From Pseudomonas frederiksbergensis (lineage in GTDB: Bacteria > Pseudomonadota > Gammaproteobacteria > Pseudomonadales > Pseudomonadaceae), in contig NZ_MOBR01000008.1 in the NCBI RefSeq assembly GCF_003732705.1, positions 434,001-498,000 of the forward strand: 64,000 bases of DNA, in the 5' to 3' direction. Position numbers and translations under genes: made by a program. Below are positions 12,750 to 26,633 of the stretch, one piece after another. How positions within the stretch are numbered: position 1 is the stretch's first letter; every line of letters begins with the position of its first letter. The notes below the pieces were generated by a model. It worked only from the letters and a program-made list of their open reading frames with translations, was not told the origin of the DNA and ran no database searches.

Positions 12750-13394
12750 TCATGCCGTGCGGCGCAGTATCAGCAGATGGCGTTGGCCTTGGCAACCGGG
12801 TACGGCCAGGGCGTGTTCGCTATCGAGGTGGAAGTCTGCCGGCAATGCTACCAGCTCATCGGCGGGATGAACGCCCTTCATTGCCAGCCAACGTGTATCG
12901 CGGTCGCCGAGGTGGCGCGTCCAGTTGCTGAAGTTTTCCATGCTGCTGAACGCCCGGGAGATGATCCCGTTGAACGGCTGCTCTGGCTGGAAACTTTCAA
13001 CGCGACTGTGGATAACTTGCAGGTTATCCAGTTTGAGTTCGAGTTTGACCTGGGTCAGGAAGCGGGTTTTCTTGCCGTTGCTGTCCAGGCAGGTGACCTG
13101 GGACTCTGGAAACAGGATGGCCAACGGGATACCTGGCATGCCGCCACCGCTGCCCACGTCCAGCCAACGACCGTTTTCCACAAACGACATCACGCTCAAG
13201 CTGTCGAGCAAATGACGGGACACCATTTCGTCCGGATCGCGCACGGCGGTCAGGTTGTAGGCCTTGTTCCATTTGATCAACAGGGCCAGATAACCCAGCA
13301 GCAACGCGTGCTGGGTTTCTGTCAGGGTGACACCGAGTTGGCGAGCACCTGTGGATAACTCTTCGGCATGTTGCGAGGTGACCAACGAACTCAA
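12750..13394 (-). CDS. rsmG: 16S rRNA (guanine527-N7)-methyltransferase RsmG
   Basis: 214 residues, formerly GidB. The SAM-binding motif is [16 protein letters not shown]. It methylates G527 of 16S rRNA; loss gives low-level streptomycin resistance in many bacteria. Its start overlaps the mnmG stop by four bases, so the two are translationally coupled. DnaA 9-mers fall at 13007 and 13350. Confidence 0.97.
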   Translation of the reverse strand: MSSLVTSQHAEELSTGARQLGVTLTETQHALLLGYLALLIKWNKAYNLTAVRDPDEMVSRHLLDSLSVMSFVENGRWLDVGSGGGMPGIPLAILFPESQVTCLDSNGKKTRFLTQVKLELKLDNLQVIHSRVESFQPEQPFNGIISRAFSSMENFSNWTRHLGDRDTRWLAMKGVHPADELVALPADFHLDSEHALAVPGCQGQRHLLILRRTA

Positions 13395-15292
13395 GCGCTT
13401 TGCTCCAACTGACGGCCCGCGCCGCGTTTTTTCAAATGAATCATCAACAGCGAAATGGCTGCCGGGGTCACGCCCGGGATACGCGACGCCTGGCCCAAGG
13501 TTTCCGGACGGGTCGCACCGAGCTTGCTCTGGATCTCTTTCGAGAGACCGGAGATGTTCGTGTAATCGATATCCACAGGCAGTTTTGTATCTTCGCTGGC
13601 CCGCAGACGCACGATTTCATCCTGCTGGCGATCGATGTAGCCGGCATATTTGGTCTTGATTTCGACCTGCTCGGCGACCTGTGGATCTTCTGCACCACCG
13701 CCAGTCACGGCGATCAGACCAGCGTAGTCGATTTCCGGACGGCTCAAGAGGTTGAGCAAGTTGTATTCGTGGGTCAGCGGTGTGCCGAACTTTTCGGAAA
13801 TCGCATCGCCCTGCTCGGTGCCCGGGCGAACCCAGGTACTTTTCAGGCGCTGTTCTTCCAGATCGATGCTTTCGCGTTTCTTGCAGAACGCTGCCCAACG
13901 GGCGTCATCGATCAAACCTAGTTCGCGACCTTTTTCGGTCAGACGCAGGTCAGCGTTGTCTTCGCGCAGGATCAGGCGATATTCGGCCCGGGACGTAAAC
14001 ATCCGGTACGGTTCCTGGGTACCCAAGGTAATCAGGTCATCGACCAACACCCCGATGTACGCCTCGTCGCGACGTGGGCACCACGCGTCTTTGCCCTGTG
14101 CACGCAGTGCGGCGTTGGCCCCGGCCAGCAAACCCTGGGCGCCGGCTTCTTCGTAACCGGTGGTGCCGTTGATTTGCCCTGCGAAAAACAGACCGGCAAT
14201 GACTTTGGTTTCCAGGCTGTACTTCAGGTCACGCGGGTCGAAGTAGTCGTATTCGATGGCGTAGCCCGGACGAACGATGTGCGCGTTTTCCATGCCGCGG
14301 ATCGATTGCACGATCTGCAATTGCACGTCGAACGGCAAGGATGTGGATATCCCGTTCGGGTACAGCTCGTGGGTCGTCAAACCTTCCGGTTCGATAAAGA
14401 CCTGATGGCTTTCCTTGTCGGCAAAGCGGTGGATCTTGTCTTCGATCGACGGGCAATAACGCGGGCCAATGCCTTCGATCAACCCGGCATCGGAATACAT
14501 CGGCGAACGATCGAGGTTCGCGGCAATGATTTCGTGGGTCCGGGCGTTGGTGTGGGTAATCCAGCAGCTCACCTGTTTCGGGTGCTGCTCTTTGGAACCC
14601 ATGAACGACATCACCGGAATCGGCGTATCGCCTGCTTGCTCGGTCATCACCGAGAAATCCACAGAACGACCGTCGATACGCGGCGGTGTACCGGTTTTCA
14701 AGCGACCAACGCGCAATGGCAATTCACGCAAACGGTGAGCCAGGGCAATCGATGGCGGATCACCGGCGCGGCCACCGGAATAATTCTGCATTCCGATGTG
14801 GATAAGTCCACCGAGGAACGTGCCAGTGGTCAATACCACGGAATCAGCGAAGAAACGCAGACCCATTTGGGTGACAACACCGCGCACAGTTTCCTGTTCG
14901 ACGATCAGGTCATCGGCGGCTTGTTGAAATATCCACAGGTTCGGTTGGTTTTCCAGGGCTTCGCGGACAGCGGCCTTGTACAGAACCCGGTCGGCTTGAG
15001 CGCGAGTCGCTCGCACGGCCGGGCCTTTGCGGCTGTTCAACACGCGAAACTGAATACCACCCTTATCGGTAGCCATGGCCATCGCACCGCCGAGGGCGTC
15101 GATTTCCTTGACCAGGTGGCTTTTGCCGATCCCGCCAATGGCAGGGTTGCAACTCATGGCACCGAGGGTTTCCACGTTATGCGTCAGCAACAGGGTTTTT
15201 GCCCCCATACGTGCTGACGCCAGTGCTGCCTCGGTACCGGCATGACCGCCGCCGATGACGATCACTTCAAAACGGGAAGGGAAATCCACCAC
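13391..15292 (-). CDS. mnmG: tRNA uridine-5-carboxymethylaminomethyl modification enzyme MnmG
   Basis: 633 residues (formerly GidA). It starts at a GTG; a second GTG one codon later (15289) is equally possible. The FAD-binding motif is [19 protein letters not shown], and the family segments [22 protein letters not shown] and [11 protein letters not shown] are present. With MnmE it installs the cmnm5 group at wobble U34 of tRNAs. Its 5' end faces the origin-like region at 15293-15840. Confidence 0.97.
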   Translation of the reverse strand: MVDFPSRFEVIVIGGGHAGTEAALASARMGAKTLLLTHNVETLGAMSCNPAIGGIGKSHLVKEIDALGGAMAMATDKGGIQFRVLNSRKGPAVRATRAQADRVLYKAAVREALENQPNLWIFQQAADDLIVEQETVRGVVTQMGLRFFADSVVLTTGTFLGGLIHIGMQNYSGGRAGDPPSIALAHRLRELPLRVGRLKTGTPPRIDGRSVDFSVMTEQAGDTPIPVMSFMGSKEQHPKQVSCWITHTNARTHEIIAANLDRSPMYSDAGLIEGIGPRYCPSIEDKIHRFADKESHQVFIEPEGLTTHELYPNGISTSLPFDVQLQIVQSIRGMENAHIVRPGYAIEYDYFDPRDLKYSLETKVIAGLFFAGQINGTTGYEEAGAQGLLAGANAALRAQGKDAWCPRRDEAYIGVLVDDLITLGTQEPYRMFTSRAEYRLILREDNADLRLTEKGRELGLIDDARWAAFCKKRESIDLEEQRLKSTWVRPGTEQGDAISEKFGTPLTHEYNLLNLLSRPEIDYAGLIAVTGGGAEDPQVAEQVEIKTKYAGYIDRQQDEIVRLRASEDTKLPVDIDYTNISGLSKEIQSKLGATRPETLGQASRIPGVTPAAISLLMIHLKKRGAGRQLEQSA

Positions 15293-15840
15293 GCACCTCG
15301 TGCCTGCTTCAGTTAGGTAATTCGGAATAGGTTGATCTCAGGTTTTTGGACCTGGTCGGCAAGTATAGGGACTTCGCCCTTCCTAAAGAACCCTTTGCAC
15401 AAAATTTAACCAGCTGTGGAGAAGTCGGAGTTATAGAAATTAAAAAGAGAGAAATTTATTAAATCTTTGTTTTTATGTTTATTTTTACTGAGCACCATTT
15501 CTGTGGATAGATCGCTACAGACCTTTATATTCAATATGTACAGAGATTCAAAACCCTGTGGTCATGTGCCAGGGAGGCCCTTGGATAACCGGTGTAAGCC
15601 TGTGGATGAAAGGGGTGGTTATCCACAGAGGGGTTTATCTTCAGTTTTCAGGCCCTGTTATCAACTGCCCTTAGTGGCAGTTATTCACAGGGCTTAATCC
15701 ACAGAAAAGCTGCAAATGAGCGAATCCCGGGTATGGGAAAACCGCTCAAGCAAAAAGAATCTGCTCGGCACTGGGGGAAGTTTTCAGAAAAGGAGGGAAC
15801 AGACAGGCACGAATGGCCTGTCTGGGAACAACGGAGGGGG
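15293..15840. other. Origin-like non-coding region between mnmE and mnmG (candidate second oriC)
   Basis: This 548-base gap has an AT-rich block (about 15430-15490, runs of A and T with little GC) next to a cluster of DnaA-box-like 9-mers. One is perfect (15619-15627). Near matches lie at 15415, 15502, 15581, 15601, 15681 and 15695. That is the arrangement of a bacterial origin: unwinding element beside a box array. A CAGACAGGC/GCCTGTCTG hairpin at 15800-15824 sits downstream of mnmE. No credible gene was found inside. I recall reports of two origin-active regions in pseudomonads, one in this position, but cannot verify that here. Confidence 0.65.
15800..15824 (-). terminator. Probable terminator after mnmE
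   Basis: Nine-base stem CAGACAGGC/GCCTGTCTG with a seven-base loop, just downstream of the mnmE stop on the leftward strand. Only interrupted T runs follow, so termination is plausible but not certain. Confidence 0.5.
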
Positions 15841-17211
15841 CTATTTACCGATGCAGAAGCTGGAAAAGATCCGCCCCAGCAGGTCATCGGAGCTGAAAGC
15901 ACCGGTGATTTCGCCCAAAGAGTGCTGCGCCTGACGCAGATCTTCAGCCAATAACTCGCCGGCACCTGCCAACGTCAGCTGCGCACGACCATGCTCGAGG
16001 GATGCGCTGGCGTGTCGCAAGGCCTCCAGGTGACGCCGGCGAGCGCTGAAGCTGCTCTCGGAGGTCTGCTCATAGCCCATGCAGGTCTTGAGGTGTTCAC
16101 GCAGTAACTCAAGGCCCTCGCCGGCAGACTTGGCACTCAAGCTGATGGTGACATGGCCATCGTCGCTGACGTCCAGGGCAATCGGTTCGCCCGTCAGGTC
16201 TGCCTTGTTGCGGATCAGCGTGACTTTGGCCGGATCCGGGCGGGTTTCCAGGAATTCTGGCCACAGGGCAAACGGATCAAGGGCTTCAGGGGCGGTGGCA
16301 TCGACCACCAACAACACCCGATCCGCTTCGCCGATGGCTTTCAACGCGCGCTCAACGCCGATTTTTTCCACCTGGTCATCGGTATCGCGCAGGCCGGCAG
16401 TGTCGACCACGTGCAACGGCATGCCGTCGATGTGGATATGTTCGCGAAGAATGTCCCGGGTGGTGCCGGCGATTTCGGTGACGATCGCTGCTTCGCGACC
16501 GGCCAAGGCATTCAACAGGCTGGATTTGCCAGCATTCGGCCGTCCGGCAATCACCACGTTCATCCCGTCCCGCAACAAGGCGCCCTGCCCGGCTTCGCGA
16601 AGGACTGTGGATAATTCCTCGCGAACCTTGTCGAGCATGCTCAGCACGTGGCCATCGGCGAGGAAGTCGATTTCTTCTTCCGGGAAGTCGATGGCCGCCT
16701 CAACGTAGATACGCAGGCCGATCAATTGCTCGGTGAGGTTATGCACACGCTGGGAAAACGCGCCTTGCAAGGAACGCAGAGCGTTGCGAGCCGCCTGTGC
16801 AGAACTCGCCTCGATCAGATCGGCAATCGCCTCGGCCTGGGCCAGGTCGAGTTTGTCGTTGAGGAAGGCTCGCTCACTGAATTCACCCGGCCGGGCCAAG
16901 CGGCAACCGAGCTCCAGGCAACGCTTGAGCAGCATATCCAGCACGATCGGGCCGCCGTGGCCCTGGAGTTCCAGCACATCTTCGCCGGTGAACGAGTTCG
17001 GGCCCGGGAAATACAGGGCGATGCCTTCGTCCAGAACCTCTTCGTTTTCACTGAGGAACGGGCCGTAATGGGCATACCGCGGTTTCAGTTCGCGACCGCT
17101 GATGGCTTTGGCTGCCGCACTCGCCAGCGGCCCGGAAATACGGACGATGCCCACACCGCCGCGACCTTGAGCGGTAGCGACGGCAGCGATGGTTTCACGA
17201 GGAACGCTCAT
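15841..17211 (-). CDS. mnmE: tRNA modification GTPase MnmE
   Basis: 456 residues from the ATG at 17211 ([14 protein letters not shown]). It has an N-terminal formyl-THF-binding domain, a helical domain, and an inserted G domain ([28 protein letters not shown]). It ends with the invariant CIGK, whose Cys is essential. It works with MnmG on wobble U34. It is separated from mnmG by the origin-like region rather than being adjacent to it. A DnaA 9-mer lies at 16606. Confidence 0.96.
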   Translation of the reverse strand: MSVPRETIAAVATAQGRGGVGIVRISGPLASAAAKAISGRELKPRYAHYGPFLSENEEVLDEGIALYFPGPNSFTGEDVLELQGHGGPIVLDMLLKRCLELGCRLARPGEFSERAFLNDKLDLAQAEAIADLIEASSAQAARNALRSLQGAFSQRVHNLTEQLIGLRIYVEAAIDFPEEEIDFLADGHVLSMLDKVREELSTVLREAGQGALLRDGMNVVIAGRPNAGKSSLLNALAGREAAIVTEIAGTTRDILREHIHIDGMPLHVVDTAGLRDTDDQVEKIGVERALKAIGEADRVLLVVDATAPEALDPFALWPEFLETRPDPAKVTLIRNKADLTGEPIALDVSDDGHVTISLSAKSAGEGLELLREHLKTCMGYEQTSESSFSARRRHLEALRHASASLEHGRAQLTLAGAGELLAEDLRQAQHSLGEITGAFSSDDLLGRIFSSFCIGK

Positions 17212-17243
17212 AAACCGGTATCCAGACAAAAGTGACAGATAGC

Positions 17244-17268
17244 AAAACGCCCCACTAGGGGGCGTTTT
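17244..17268 (-). terminator. Terminator between yidC and mnmE
   Basis: Stem AAAACGCCCC/GGGGCGTTTT around a five-base loop, ending in a run of T on both strands. It would end the rpmH-rnpA-yidD-yidC transcript. A DnaA 9-mer (17275-17283) lies immediately beside it. Confidence 0.7.
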
Positions 17269-17290
17269 GAGTGGTTATCCACAGAGTAAG

Positions 17291-18979
17291 TTACGCAGCG
17301 GCTTTTTTGGTAGCAGCTTCGATCTTACGGGTGATGTACCACTGTTGGCTGATGGACAGGCAGTTGTTGACCACCCAGTACAGCACCAGACCCGCCGGGA
17401 ACCACAGGAAGAAGAAGGTGAAGATGATTGGCATCAGCTTCATCACCTTGGCCTGCATCGGATCCGGAGGCGTTGGGTTCAACCGCTGCTGGATGAACAT
17501 GGTTGCACCCATGATGATCGGCAGAATGAAGAACGGATCCTTGATCGACAGGTCAGTAATCCACAGCATGAACGGCGCTTGACGCATTTCCACGCTTTCC
17601 AGCAGAACCCAGTACAGCGAAAGGAAAACCGGCATCTGCACCAGGATTGGCAAGCAGCCGCCCAGTGGATTGATCTTCTCTTTCTTGTACAGCTCCATCA
17701 TGGCTTGGGACATTTTCTGCCGGTCGTCGCCATGTTGCTCTTTCAGCAACGCCAGCTTCGGTGCCACTGCACGCATGCGTGCCATCGATTTGTAACTGGC
17801 TGCCGACAGAGGGAAGAAAAGACCCTTGATCAGCATGGTCAGGAAGATGATCGACCAGCCCCAGTTACCGACAATGGCGTGGATGTGTTGCAGCAGCCAG
17901 AAGATTGGCTGGGCAATGAACCACAGAATGCCGTAGTCGACGGTCAATTCCAGACCTGGGGACAACTCTTTCAGCACAGCCTGGCTTTTCGGGCCGGCGT
18001 AAAGAACAGCGCTGACTTCACCTTTGGCACCTGGCGCAACGGTCACGGCCGGAGCGGTGTAACCGATGATGTAGTTGCCTTTGCTGTCTTTACGGGTCTG
18101 GACGACATTGTTTTCGCCCTTCGCCGGAATCCACGCGGTCACGAAGTAGTGTTGCAACCAGGCAACCCAACCACCGTTAACGGTTTCTTTCAGCTGAGCC
18201 TTGTCCATGTCCTTCATCGACACTTTCTTGTACGGCTCGTTACTTGTCCACAGGGCGGCGCCCAGGTAAGTCGCGGTGCCGGTGGCAGTGCTGGAAGAAG
18301 GATCGGAACTGGCGTCACGCTTCAGTTGCGCAAACATCGCGCCGGACCAAGGCTTGGCGCTTTCGTTGTCGATCAGGTAGGAAACGGTTACGTCATACAA
18401 GCCGCGTTTCACGGTGAAACGCTTGATGTAGTTGACGCCGTCCTTGCTGAACTTCAGGTCCACGACCAATTGGTCCTGACCGTCAGCCAGTTGGTAGATC
18501 TTCTTCTCCGAGGCGTAAACCGGGCGACCGGTTGGACTGGCGTCCGGACCGTCGGTACCGATCAAACCGCTCTGGGCCAGATAAGTCCGCTCGTTGCCGT
18601 TATCGAACAGCTGGAATGGAATTTCCGGATGGTCCTGGCGACGTGGATACAGCGGCAACGTCAGTTGGGCAACATCACCACCTTGTGGATCGATGGCCAG
18701 GTTGAGCACATCCGTCTTGATCTGGATGAGGTCTTTGCTTACAGCTACTGGCGTTTCAGCAGGTGCAGTGGCACTGGTATCGCTTGCGGCGCGTGGAATG
18801 TCGTCACTGACAGAAGCATTATTGCCAGTCGCCGTGTCCGGTAGGCCCGGTGCGGTAGTACTGGAAGCAACATTCTGAGTCGGCAGGGCAGCCTGGCCAT
18901 AGTCCTGGTTCCATTTAAGAACCATAACGTAGGACACGATTGCCAGGGCGACGATCAGGATCGTGCGTTTGATATCCAT
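17291..18979 (-). CDS. yidC: Membrane protein insertase YidC
   Basis: 562 residues. An N-terminal membrane helix (RTILIVALAIVSYVMVLKW) precedes a large periplasmic domain (about 60-340). The conserved five-helix insertase core follows (GWSIIFLTMLIKGLFFPLSAASYKSMARM, NPLGGCLPILVQMPVFLSLY), with a basic C terminus. It inserts small membrane proteins, including Fo subunits, alone or with SecYEG. It lies two bases after yidD in the leftward rpmH cluster. Confidence 0.97.
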   Translation of the reverse strand: MDIKRTILIVALAIVSYVMVLKWNQDYGQAALPTQNVASSTTAPGLPDTATGNNASVSDDIPRAASDTSATAPAETPVAVSKDLIQIKTDVLNLAIDPQGGDVAQLTLPLYPRRQDHPEIPFQLFDNGNERTYLAQSGLIGTDGPDASPTGRPVYASEKKIYQLADGQDQLVVDLKFSKDGVNYIKRFTVKRGLYDVTVSYLIDNESAKPWSGAMFAQLKRDASSDPSSSTATGTATYLGAALWTSNEPYKKVSMKDMDKAQLKETVNGGWVAWLQHYFVTAWIPAKGENNVVQTRKDSKGNYIIGYTAPAVTVAPGAKGEVSAVLYAGPKSQAVLKELSPGLELTVDYGILWFIAQPIFWLLQHIHAIVGNWGWSIIFLTMLIKGLFFPLSAASYKSMARMRAVAPKLALLKEQHGDDRQKMSQAMMELYKKEKINPLGGCLPILVQMPVFLSLYWVLLESVEMRQAPFMLWITDLSIKDPFFILPIIMGATMFIQQRLNPTPPDPMQAKVMKLMPIIFTFFFLWFPAGLVLYWVVNNCLSISQQWYITRKIEAATKKAAA

Positions 18980-18981
18980 GA

Positions 18982-19227
18982 TTACTCGGCCATCGAAGAA
19001 GAACGGGAGGTAGGGATAGGCGGAACCGGGTCATAACCACCGGGATTCCACGGATGACAGCGACCTAAACGACGAAAGGCCAGCCAGCCACCGCGCAGAA
19101 GGCCATGATTTTCTATGGCTTCATACGCGTAGCAGGAACAACTGGGGTAGAAACGACAGTGACTGGCCATCAGGGGACTAATGGCATAGCGATAAAACTG
19201 GATCGGAACGAGTGCCAGTTTACGCAT
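18982..19227 (-). CDS. yidD: Membrane protein insertion efficiency factor YidD
   Basis: 81 residues with the family pattern [34 protein letters not shown] and G-G-YDPVP. An amphipathic N terminus attaches it to the inner membrane, where it assists YidC-dependent insertion. Its start overlaps the rnpA stop by eight bases, and its stop lies two bases before yidC, so the three are translationally linked. Confidence 0.95.
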   Translation of the reverse strand: MRKLALVPIQFYRYAISPLMASHCRFYPSCSCYAYEAIENHGLLRGGWLAFRRLGRCHPWNPGGYDPVPPIPTSRSSSMAE

Positions 19228-19621
19228 CGGTACTGTCTACCCCTACAGTTTCGGTTTTGACTGCTGGTACTGGCGTGCTGCGTGCCAGACGTTTCCAGAG
19301 CTTGCCGAAATGCTGAATCAATTCGGGGTTTTCTACGTCCCCCAAACCTTTGCGCGCGACGATAACAATGTCCCAACCGACCAGTGAATCCTGGTTCAGG
19401 CGAAACGATTCGCGCATCAGACGTTTGAGGCGATTGCGCTCGACGGAGAGCTTTACGCTCTTTTTCCCGATAACCAACCCGAGACGGGGGTGATCAAGAT
19501 CGTTGTTGCGCGCAAGGAGCAGGAGGTTTTTCCCCGGAACCTTGCCGGTAGGGGAGTCAAAGACTGCTTTGAAATGCCGGGGCGTTAGCAAACGCTTGTC
19601 CCGACTGAAGTCCTGACTCAC
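19220..19621 (-). CDS. rnpA: Ribonuclease P protein component
   Basis: 133 residues from the GTG at 19621 ([17 protein letters not shown]). The open frame continues upstream through rpmH territory, but that part is antisense or offset and has no homology. The RNR signature is present as [17 protein letters not shown]. The protein binds M1 RNA and improves 5' processing of pre-tRNAs. It is coupled to rpmH upstream and overlaps yidD downstream. Confidence 0.94.
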   Translation of the reverse strand: MSQDFSRDKRLLTPRHFKAVFDSPTGKVPGKNLLLLARNNDLDHPRLGLVIGKKSVKLSVERNRLKRLMRESFRLNQDSLVGWDIVIVARKGLGDVENPELIQHFGKLWKRLARSTPVPAVKTETVGVDSTDA

Positions 19622-19637
19622 CTCCAGTGCCGGATTA

Positions 19638-19772
19638 TCAAACTGCCAGACGCGCACGACCTTTGGCGCGACGACGCGACAGGACGGCACGACCGTTTTT
19701 GGTAGCCATGCGAGCACGGAAACCGTGGGTACGAGCGCGTTTGATAGTGCTTGGTTGGAAAGTACGTTTCAT
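19638..19772 (-). CDS. rpmH: 50S ribosomal protein L34
   Basis: 44 residues, very basic: [18 protein letters not shown] at the start and [12 protein letters not shown] at the end. This matches bacterial L34 across its whole length. It is the first gene of the leftward cluster rpmH-rnpA-yidD-yidC and borders oriC, the classic gamma-proteobacterial arrangement. The promoter should lie just right of 19772. Confidence 0.97.
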   Translation of the reverse strand: MKRTFQPSTIKRARTHGFRARMATKNGRAVLSRRRAKGRARLAV

Positions 19773-20339
19773 TGTCGTGTTACCTGGTTCGTCCACAACG
19801 GGCCGGAATGGCCCCCGTTTTAAGAGACCGGGGATTCTAGAGAAAGCAAGCCTCTAGGTCAATTTCCAACCAACGTTTCCTTATAAATAGATCTCCAGAG
19901 GTTTTCTCGGCAGACGCTCGTTCGCTAGATATAGAAATAAAGAAGGGAATTATTTAAAGCTTTTCTGTAAAGCTTATAAAAGCTAGGGGCACGATCATCT
20001 GTGGATAACTGCCTTCAGGCCTTCTAAACCGAGCTGTACAGAGAATGACAACTACAGTGGAAAACGGTGGTCAGCCTGTGCTGCGCTATCGGATAAGCTG
20101 TGTGTGGAATGCTCAGTTATCCACAGGCCAGTTATCCACCGAGTTTGCCCCCCACTTGTCCAGTGCCCTCATGGGTGGTTATCCACAGAGCTTATGCACA
20201 TACCGCTGGTCGTCTTTTTGTCAGTTAACGCATTGATAAATCATGGCCTGTGCGCAACCTGCATGTGGATAAGTGGGCGTCTGGCCGCTACAATGGCCGC
20301 TTGTTTTTGCCTCACCGGCTTTCAACTTAGGGGATATCC
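19773..20339. other. oriC: Chromosomal replication origin oriC (rpmH-dnaA)
   Basis: A 567-base gap between divergent rpmH and dnaA. An AT-rich unwinding candidate lies at about 19875-19985. Perfect DnaA boxes are at 20000-20008, 20117-20125, 20179-20187 and 20264-20272, with near matches at 20132-20140 and 20192-20200. Genes run away from this region on both sides, as expected for bidirectional forks. The promoters of dnaA and rpmH must share this interval. Short open frames inside are not credible genes. Confidence 0.92.
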
Positions 20340-21860
20340 GTGTCAGTGGAACTTTGGCAGCAGTGCGTGGAGCTTTTGCGCGATGAGCTGCCTGCCCAAC
20401 AATTCAACACTTGGATCCGTCCACTACAGGTCGAAGCCGAAGGCGACGAGTTGCGTGTCTACGCACCGAATCGTTTTGTTCTCGACTGGGTCAACGAAAA
20501 GTACCTGGGCCGCGTCCTTGAACTGCTGGATGAGCATGGCAATGGCATAGCGCCGGTGCTTTCCTTATTAATAGGCAGCAAACGCAGTTCGGCGCCGCGC
20601 GCGGCACCCAATGCTCCGCTGGCTGCTGCCGCCTCCCAGGCTCAGGCCGCTCAAGCACCGGTCAGCGCACCAGCGCCAGTCCCGGCCGCCACCCAAACCA
20701 AGCGTGCAACGCAAAAGGTTGCTGAAGTCAGCGAAGAGCCGTCCCGCGACAGCTTCGACCCGATGGCCGGCGCCAGTTCGCAGCAGGCTCCGGTCCGCGC
20801 CGAACAACGCACCGTGCAGGTTGAAGGTGCGCTCAAGCACACCAGCTACCTGAACCGCACGTTTACCTTCGAGAACTTCGTCGAAGGTAAGTCCAACCAG
20901 CTGGCCCGGGCTGCGGCCTGGCAAGTGGCGGACAACCCCAAGCACGGTTACAACCCGCTCTTCCTTTATGGTGGCGTTGGCTTGGGTAAGACTCACTTGA
21001 TGCACGCGGTGGGTAACCACCTATTAAAGAAGAATCCGAATGCCAAGGTCGTGTACCTGCATTCCGAGCGTTTCGTGGCCGACATGGTCAAGGCGCTGCA
21101 ACTGAACGCCATCAACGAATTCAAGCGCTTCTACCGTTCGGTGGATGCGTTGCTGATCGATGACATTCAGTTCTTCGCCCGCAAGGAACGTTCCCAGGAA
21201 GAATTTTTCCACACCTTCAACGCCCTGCTTGAAGGTGGCCAGCAGGTCATTCTCACCAGTGACCGCTACCCGAAAGAAATCGAAGGCCTCGAAGAGCGCC
21301 TCAAGTCCCGCTTCGGCTGGGGCCTGACGGTGGCCGTCGAGCCGCCGGAGCTGGAAACCCGCGTGGCGATCCTGATGAAAAAGGCCGACCAGGCCAAAGT
21401 CGATCTGCCACACGATGCGGCGTTCTTCATTGCCCAGCGTATTCGCTCCAACGTCCGTGAGCTGGAAGGTGCGCTTAAACGCGTGATCGCCCACTCGCAC
21501 TTCATGGGTCGCGACATCACCATCGAGCTGATTCGCGAATCCCTGAAAGACTTGTTGGCGCTGCAAGACAAACTGGTCTCTGTGGATAACATTCAGCGCA
21601 CCGTCGCCGAGTACTACAAGATCAAGATCTCCGACTTGCTGTCCAAGCGTCGTTCACGCTCGGTCGCACGTCCGCGTCAGGTTGCAATGGCACTCTCCAA
21701 AGAGTTGACTAACCACAGCCTGCCGGAAATCGGCGATGTGTTTGGCGGCCGCGACCATACGACTGTTTTGCACGCCTGCCGCAAGATCAACGAACTTAAG
21801 GAATCCGACGCGGACATCCGCGAGGACTACAAGAACCTGCTGCGTACACTGACCACTTGA
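20340..21860 (+). CDS. dnaA: Chromosomal replication initiator protein DnaA
   Basis: 506 residues from a GTG start ([20 protein letters not shown]). Domain I is at the N terminus. A long Ala/Pro/Gln-rich domain II linker (about 85-165) follows. The AAA+ domain III has [19 protein letters not shown] and IDDIQF. The domain IV DNA-binding signature ends [15 protein letters not shown]. It opens oriC and loads DnaB. Its own gene contains a perfect DnaA box at 21581. The operon continues to dnaN after 39 bases. Confidence 0.98.
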   Translation: MSVELWQQCVELLRDELPAQQFNTWIRPLQVEAEGDELRVYAPNRFVLDWVNEKYLGRVLELLDEHGNGIAPVLSLLIGSKRSSAPRAAPNAPLAAAASQAQAAQAPVSAPAPVPAATQTKRATQKVAEVSEEPSRDSFDPMAGASSQQAPVRAEQRTVQVEGALKHTSYLNRTFTFENFVEGKSNQLARAAAWQVADNPKHGYNPLFLYGGVGLGKTHLMHAVGNHLLKKNPNAKVVYLHSERFVADMVKALQLNAINEFKRFYRSVDALLIDDIQFFARKERSQEEFFHTFNALLEGGQQVILTSDRYPKEIEGLEERLKSRFGWGLTVAVEPPELETRVAILMKKADQAKVDLPHDAAFFIAQRIRSNVRELEGALKRVIAHSHFMGRDITIELIRESLKDLLALQDKLVSVDNIQRTVAEYYKIKISDLLSKRRSRSVARPRQVAMALSKELTNHSLPEIGDVFGGRDHTTVLHACRKINELKESDADIREDYKNLLRTLTT

Positions 21861-21899
21861 TGAACACCAGCGCAGCTTATTAAGGCAAGGGACTAGACC

Positions 21900-23003
21900 A
21901 TGCATTTCACCATTCAACGCGAAGCCCTGTTGAAACCCCTGCAACTGGTCGCAGGCGTCGTCGAGCGCCGACAGACCTTGCCGGTGCTCTCCAACGTGCT
22001 GCTGGTTGTCGAAGGCCAGCAACTGTCGCTGACCGGTACCGACCTGGAAGTCGAGCTGGTCGGTCGTGTGCAACTCGAAGAGCCGGCTGATCCAGGTTCC
22101 ATCACCGTGCCTGCGCGCAAGCTGATGGACATCTGCAAGAGCCTGCCAAACGATGCGCTGATCGACATCAAGGTCGATGAGCAGAAACTCGTGGTGAAGG
22201 CTGGCCGTAGCCGCTTCACCCTGTCGACCCTGCCGGCCACCGATTTCCCGACGGTTGAAGAAGGCCCGGGTTCGCTGACCTGTAGCCTGGAGCAAAGCAA
22301 ACTGCGTCGTTTGATCGAACGCACCAGCTTCGCCATGGCCCAGCAGGACGTGCGTTATTACCTCAACGGCATGCTGCTGGAAGTGTCCGAAGGCATCATC
22401 CGCGCCGTGGCCACCGACGGTCACCGTCTGGCCATGTGCTCGATGAAGGCCGATATCGGTCAACCGGATCGTCACCAGGTGATCGTGCCGCGCAAGGGTA
22501 TCCTTGAGCTGGCGCGCCTGCTGACAGAGCCGGACGGCCTTGTCAGCATCGTGCTGGGTCAGCACCACATCCGTGCGACCACTGGCGAGTTCACCTTCAC
22601 CTCTAAACTGGTCGACGGCAAATTCCCGGACTACGAGCGCGTTCTGCCTAAGGGCGGCGACAAGCTGGTCCTCGGCGATCGCCAGGCCCTGCGTGAAGCC
22701 TTCAGCCGTACCGCGATTCTGTCCAACGAGAAGTACCGCGGCATTCGTCTGCAATTGGCCAACGGTCAGTTGAAGATCCAGGCGAACAACCCGGAGCAGG
22801 AAGAAGCGGAAGAAGAAGTGGGCGTCGAGTACAACGGCGGCAATCTGGAAATCGGCTTCAACGTGAGCTACTTGCTCGACGTGCTGGGCGTGATGACCAC
22901 CGAGCAGGTTCGCCTGATCCTGTCTGACTCCAATAGCAGCGCGCTGGTGCAAGAGTCTGACAACGACGACTCGGCCTACGTTGTCATGCCGATGCGTCTG
23001 TAA
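21900..23003 (+). CDS. dnaN: DNA polymerase III beta sliding clamp
   Basis: 367 residues (MHFTIQREALLKPLQLVAGVVERRQTLPVLSN). It has the three-domain clamp fold and the C-terminal YVVMPMRL ending typical of DnaN. Dimers encircle DNA and tether polymerase III. It lies between dnaA and recF in the rightward origin operon, with a 20-base gap before recF. Confidence 0.98.
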   Translation: MHFTIQREALLKPLQLVAGVVERRQTLPVLSNVLLVVEGQQLSLTGTDLEVELVGRVQLEEPADPGSITVPARKLMDICKSLPNDALIDIKVDEQKLVVKAGRSRFTLSTLPATDFPTVEEGPGSLTCSLEQSKLRRLIERTSFAMAQQDVRYYLNGMLLEVSEGIIRAVATDGHRLAMCSMKADIGQPDRHQVIVPRKGILELARLLTEPDGLVSIVLGQHHIRATTGEFTFTSKLVDGKFPDYERVLPKGGDKLVLGDRQALREAFSRTAILSNEKYRGIRLQLANGQLKIQANNPEQEEAEEEVGVEYNGGNLEIGFNVSYLLDVLGVMTTEQVRLILSDSNSSALVQESDNDDSAYVVMPMRL

Positions 23004-23023
23004 TCATGCTCAGCAGAAGCTAG

Positions 23024-26556
<3,533 letters not shown>

Positions 26557-26575
26557 TCCAACGGTAGCGCCAAAC

Positions 26576-26608
26576 AAAAAGGCCAACGCACTCGCGTTGG
26601 CCTTTTTT
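26576..26608. terminator. Bidirectional terminator between gyrB and the response regulator
   Basis: Nine-base stem GGCCAACGC/GCGTTGGCC (26581-26589, 26594-26602) with an ACTC loop, preceded by AAAAA and followed by TTTTTT. It separates two convergent genes. Confidence 0.92.
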
Positions 26609-26633
26609 ATTACGTTCAAAAAATCAAAAGATC

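Noticed and set aside
15467..15965. Small open frames in the mnmE-mnmG gap
   Set aside because: They overlap the AT-rich block and DnaA boxes, have biased composition and no recognisable domain.
18405..18422. GTTTCACGGTGAAAC in yidC as a parS site
   Set aside because: It has an extra central base compared with GTTTCACGTGAAAC and does not match the TGTTCCACGTGGAACA form found in recF.
20045..20550. Short open frames between rpmH and dnaA and across the dnaA start
   Set aside because: They run through the DnaA box array or out of frame with dnaA, and show no homology or ribosome site.
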